Below, one piece after another: positions 14,911 through 17,406 of a stretch of 17,406 nucleotides of DNA. The notes under the pieces are model-generated. The model was given only the letters and a program-made list of their open reading frames with translations. It did not search any database and was not told where the DNA came from. The position numbers were made by a program, and so were the translations under genes. Source of the stretch: JAHJQQ01 sp041739295 (GTDB lineage: Bacteria; Pseudomonadota; Gammaproteobacteria; Thiohalobacterales; Thiohalobacteraceae); contig JBGSOE010000459.1 in the NCBI GenBank assembly GCA_041739295.1, positions 1 to 17,406 of the forward strand. Direction: 5' to 3'. Each line of letters begins with the position of its first letter. Position 1 is the stretch's first letter.

Positions 14911-16614
14911 ATGAGCGAACTCCAAGCCCTAGCCGATCAGGTCAAGCCTGTGACCCAGAAGGCATCCGATCTGTTCGTTCGCTGCTTGGAGGCTGAGGGC
15001 GTTACCCATATTTTTGGGGTGCCAGGTGAGGAAAATGCCGATCTGATGATCTCGCTGATGGATAGCAACATCGAATTCGTCCTGTGCCGGCACGAACAGG
15101 CCGCCGCCTTCATCGCCGACGTCTATGGCCGCCTCACTGGCAAAGCCGGCGTCTGTCTGGCGACCCTTGGCCCGGGTGCGACCAATCTAGTCACCGGGCT
15201 TGCCGATGCCAATATGGATCGCGCCCCGGTGGTCGCCATCATCGGCCAGGGTTCGACTAAACGCCTGCACAAGGAAAGCCACCAGAACATGGATGCCATC
15301 GCCATGGTGAAACCCATCACCAAGTGGGCGCATTCCATTGTCGATGAAGAAACAATACCGGAGGTGGTACGCAAGGCCTTCAAATTAGCCGAAGCGGAAA
15401 AACCTGGTGTGTGTGTTATCGAACTGCCCGAAGATGTCGCCAAACCGCAGGTCGTGGGCCGACCTATGAATACCTACAAGACCCGACGCCCGGCCGCCGA
15501 TCACAAAGCTATCGCTCAGGCGATTGATGTCATCACCCGTGCGAAACGCCCTATCATCCTGGCTGGCAACGGTGCCGTGCGTAAACGTGCTGCCAAACAG
15601 CTACACCGACTTGCACTGAAGACCGGTATCCCGGTCGTGAACTCGTTCATGGGTAAAGGCTCCGTTCCCATGAATGATGAGCATTGCCTTTTCACCATGG
15701 GCCTGCAAAGCAAGGATCATATCAACCACGCCATGGACAAGTGCGACGTGGTAATTACGGTTGGCTATGACTTGGTCGAATACAGTCCGTCTTTTTGGAA
15801 CGCGAATATGGACAAGGCCATTGTCCATATCGATTTCCTGCCTGCCGAGGTCGACATTCACTACACCGTCGCCGTGGATGTCGTCGGTGATATCGCCGAT
15901 GCCTTGTGGCAGCTCAACATGGAGCTGGAGCGCAATCACGGCAACACGATGCCCCTGTTCGATATTGGCAACTGGAAGAAGGTGCGCCAGACCATCCTGG
16001 ACGATTTCGCACATGAGAAAGACGATACCAGTTTCCCGATGAAGCCACAGAAGGTTCTCTGGGAAGTTCGGGAATTTCTCGGCGCCGAGGATTATCTGCT
16101 CTCGGATGTTGGCGCGCACAAGATGTGGATCTCACGTTACTACCAGTGTCTGACGCCTAATACCTGCCTGATCTCTAATGGCTTCTGCTCCATGGGATTC
16201 GCCCTGCCCGGCGCCATCGGTGCCAAACTTGCCCGTCCGGATCAGCTGGTGCTCGCGATCTGCGGCGACGCAGGTTTCATGATGAACGTGCAGGATATTG
16301 AAACCGCCGTTCGCCTAAAAATGAATGTTGTCTTCATGGTCTGGGAAGACGGCGAATATGGCCTGATAAAATGGAAGCAGCAGACCCATTTCGGCGGCCG
16401 TCACAGCAAGCTGGATTTTGGTAATCCGGACTGGGAACTACTGGCACGCGCCTTTGGCATGTGGGGCAAGACACTCAAATCATCGGACGAATTGCGACCA
16501 GCACTGGAAGAAGCCTTTAGCCAACCCGGACCTGCGTTGATTGGCGTACCGATCGATTACCGAGAAAACCTCAAACTCACAGAACGGTTAGGCAAGATCG
16601 TTGTATCGATATAG
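14911..16614 (+). CDS. Acetolactate synthase, catabolic AlsS-like thiamine diphosphate enzyme
   Basis: The 567-residue protein has the three domains of thiamine-diphosphate enzymes: an N-terminal pyrimidine-binding domain with catalytic Glu62 (LCRHEQAAAF), a central domain (about 200-340) and a C-terminal diphosphate-binding domain with GDAGFMMNVQDIETAVRLK (452-470). The segments VVITVGYDLVEYSPSFWN (280-297) and VWEDGEYGL (477-485) match the FAD-independent AlsS/BudB class (IGYDPxEYxPxFWN; WxDxxY) better than biosynthetic IlvB. No ilvN-like small subunit gene follows, as expected for that class. The likely reaction is two pyruvate to 2-acetolactate. It starts 45 bp after pilU with AGGAA 8 bases before the ATG and could share its message. 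Related TPP enzymes with other substrates cannot be excluded. Confidence 0.8.
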   Translation: MSELQALADQVKPVTQKASDLFVRCLEAEGVTHIFGVPGEENADLMISLMDSNIEFVLCRHEQAAAFIADVYGRLTGKAGVCLATLGPGATNLVTGLADANMDRAPVVAIIGQGSTKRLHKESHQNMDAIAMVKPITKWAHSIVDEETIPEVVRKAFKLAEAEKPGVCVIELPEDVAKPQVVGRPMNTYKTRRPAADHKAIAQAIDVITRAKRPIILAGNGAVRKRAAKQLHRLALKTGIPVVNSFMGKGSVPMNDEHCLFTMGLQSKDHINHAMDKCDVVITVGYDLVEYSPSFWNANMDKAIVHIDFLPAEVDIHYTVAVDVVGDIADALWQLNMELERNHGNTMPLFDIGNWKKVRQTILDDFAHEKDDTSFPMKPQKVLWEVREFLGAEDYLLSDVGAHKMWISRYYQCLTPNTCLISNGFCSMGFALPGAIGAKLARPDQLVLAICGDAGFMMNVQDIETAVRLKMNVVFMVWEDGEYGLIKWKQQTHFGGRHSKLDFGNPDWELLARAFGMWGKTLKSSDELRPALEEAFSQPGPALIGVPIDYRENLKLTERLGKIVVSI

Positions 16615-16671
16615 GCTGCTGATTGGAAATAGCCCACCTACTCACCGTCCAAATACGCAATTCACAGACAT

Positions 16672-16701
16672 AAAAAACCCTCCCCCCGTTAGGGGGGAGG
16701 G
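16672..16701 (-). terminator. Strong intrinsic terminator for the DsrC-like gene
   Basis: Arms at 16678-16687 and 16692-16701 are a perfect 10-bp, all-but-two G/C stem with a GTTA loop. On the minus strand the hairpin is followed by six T (A run at 16672-16677 on the plus strand), giving a textbook terminator for the leftward gene ending at 16738. On the plus strand no T run follows, so for the convergent acetolactate synthase it would act less well. Confidence 0.85.
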
Positions 16702-16737
16702 AATGCTACACCCCTCGAAAACCTGTATGTGCTCAAA

Positions 16738-17406
16738 TCAGCCGTCGATACAACCTTGTGGCTCCGGCAGGCCAGCAATACGTGAGCCTTGGCGTGAAGG
16801 TCCTTTCGGGAATAGTTTATACAGATACTCACGACTCACATTCTCAGCACCGACTTCAGTAGCCATGTGCTTCATCAAAATCTTCACCATCGGCGTGACG
16901 CCGAATTCGAAATAGAAGCTACGCAGATAATTCAGGATTTCCCAATGATCCGCACTCAGCGTGATGCCTTCTTTCTGAGCCAGAAACTCCGCCAACCCTT
17001 CATTCCATCGGTGCAGTTCCAGCAGATTACCCATGCAGGTCACAGCATAGGACTGACCCTTGTATTCGAATTTTTCGACAAAATGTGTTGCGTCAGGTGC
17101 GGCAGGTTTCCCGCAGTTGATACGTTCAAGCTCGGCATCCAGGAGCGGCAACGGTACGCCGGCGATGCGCGACCCTTGCGTTAACACACCACCGGGGAAA
17201 AGCTCGTCAAGTGCAGCGTCACTGCTCAGCGCAGCAGCGCCAGTTTCCTTAAGGGTACGTTTGAGGAGTTTTTTGACTGGTGTGACATTGTAGGTTGCGT
17301 AATAGTCGCGCATTGCATTGATGATTTTCCAATGCTGAACGACCAAGGTCAGACCTTCTTTCGCCGCCAAGGCTTGGGCTATTTCCGGCGTCCACAGCGC
17401 CAGATC
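16738..17406 (-). CDS. Tandem DsrC/TusE-like fusion protein (5' end outside window)
   Basis: The frame is open to the window edge, so 222 C-terminal residues are seen and the true start lies outside; the TTG at 17370 is internal, because upstream codons continue the family sequence (WTPEIAQALAAKEGLTL). Two DsrC/TusE domains are present. The first covers about residues 1-85 and ends in QGSRIAGVPLPLLDAELERI. The second (about 100-222) has the N-terminal WNEGLAEFLAQKEGITL, HWEILNYLRSFYFEFGVTP and the C-terminal arm RQGSRIAGLPEPQGCIDG. Canonical DsrC has two cysteines ten residues apart in this arm. Here the second domain keeps only the last Cys, the other position being Ser, and the first domain has neither. 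It may relay sulfur through one Cys like TusE, or regulate. A strong terminator follows. Confidence 0.85.
   Translation of the reverse strand, partial: DLALWTPEIAQALAAKEGLTLVVQHWKIINAMRDYYATYNVTPVKKLLKRTLKETGAAALSSDAALDELFPGGVLTQGSRIAGVPLPLLDAELERINCGKPAAPDATHFVEKFEYKGQSYAVTCMGNLLELHRWNEGLAEFLAQKEGITLSADHWEILNYLRSFYFEFGVTPMVKILMKHMATEVGAENVSREYLYKLFPKGPSRQGSRIAGLPEPQGCIDG

Noticed and set aside
15601..16119. Minus-strand open frame (172 residues) opposite the acetolactate synthase gene
   Set aside because: It is a shadow of a well-supported coding frame, with no ribosome site or recognisable motif.
17368..17370. TTG as the start codon of the DsrC-like protein
   Set aside because: Codons upstream to the window edge remain open and encode family-typical residues (WTPEIAQAL), so the start is outside the window.
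1..17406. Mobile elements, CRISPR arrays, tRNA or rRNA genes
   Set aside because: No transposase-like ORF, regularly spaced repeats, terminal inverted repeats with target duplications, or tRNA-like sequence was noticed on either strand.

Overview
The window looks like chromosome from a dissimilatory sulfur-oxidising gammaproteobacterium (purple sulfur bacteria, Chromatiales or a chemolithotrophic relative). The main reason is that positions 1-5112 hold, in the order known from Allochromatium vinosum, the distal half of a reverse-type dsr operon: dsrL (3' end only), dsrJ, dsrO, dsrP, dsrN and dsrR. Genus and species cannot be read from the sequence. No rRNA, tRNA, CRISPR array, transposase or phage gene was seen, and the longest gene-free stretch is about 210 bases.

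Region 1 (1-5112, + strand) is the dsr operon tail. DsrJOP form the trans-membrane electron-transfer part of DsrMKJOP, DsrL is the cytoplasmic iron-sulfur flavoprotein working with sulfite reductase DsrAB, DsrN amidates the sirohaem of DsrAB, and DsrR is a cysteine-free A-type-like protein. The dsrS gene that follows dsrR in A. vinosum is absent.

Region 2 (5113-8086, + strand) holds a NarX/NarL-like two-component pair followed 36 bp later by a single-domain rhodanese. The kinase has almost no periplasmic loop but has a cytoplasmic GAF domain with a C-x-C...C cluster, so a cytoplasmic redox or ligand signal is more likely than a periplasmic one. Its position suggests, but does not prove, a role in controlling sulfur metabolism.

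Region 3 (8138-9959, - strand) encodes CysG, which makes sirohaem, followed by a small stand-alone S24/LexA-C-terminal-like protein. Between them is a striking 34-bp near-perfect palindrome overlapping promoter-like sequence. CysG and DsrN are consecutive steps towards the DsrAB cofactor.

Region 4 (10102-13567, - strand) has aminopeptidase N and a small secreted, probably beta-barrel, protein. Region 5 (13780-16614, + strand) has a PilU-type pilus retraction ATPase and an AlsS-like acetolactate synthase. Region 6 (16672-17406, - strand) has a strong intrinsic terminator and the 3' part of a protein in which two DsrC/TusE domains are fused in tandem; it runs off the window edge.

The points most worth following up are the tandem DsrC-like fusion with altered cysteines, the palindrome and the catalytically altered S24 protein next to cysG, and the GAF-cysteine kinase, regulator and rhodanese cassette attached to the dsr operon.
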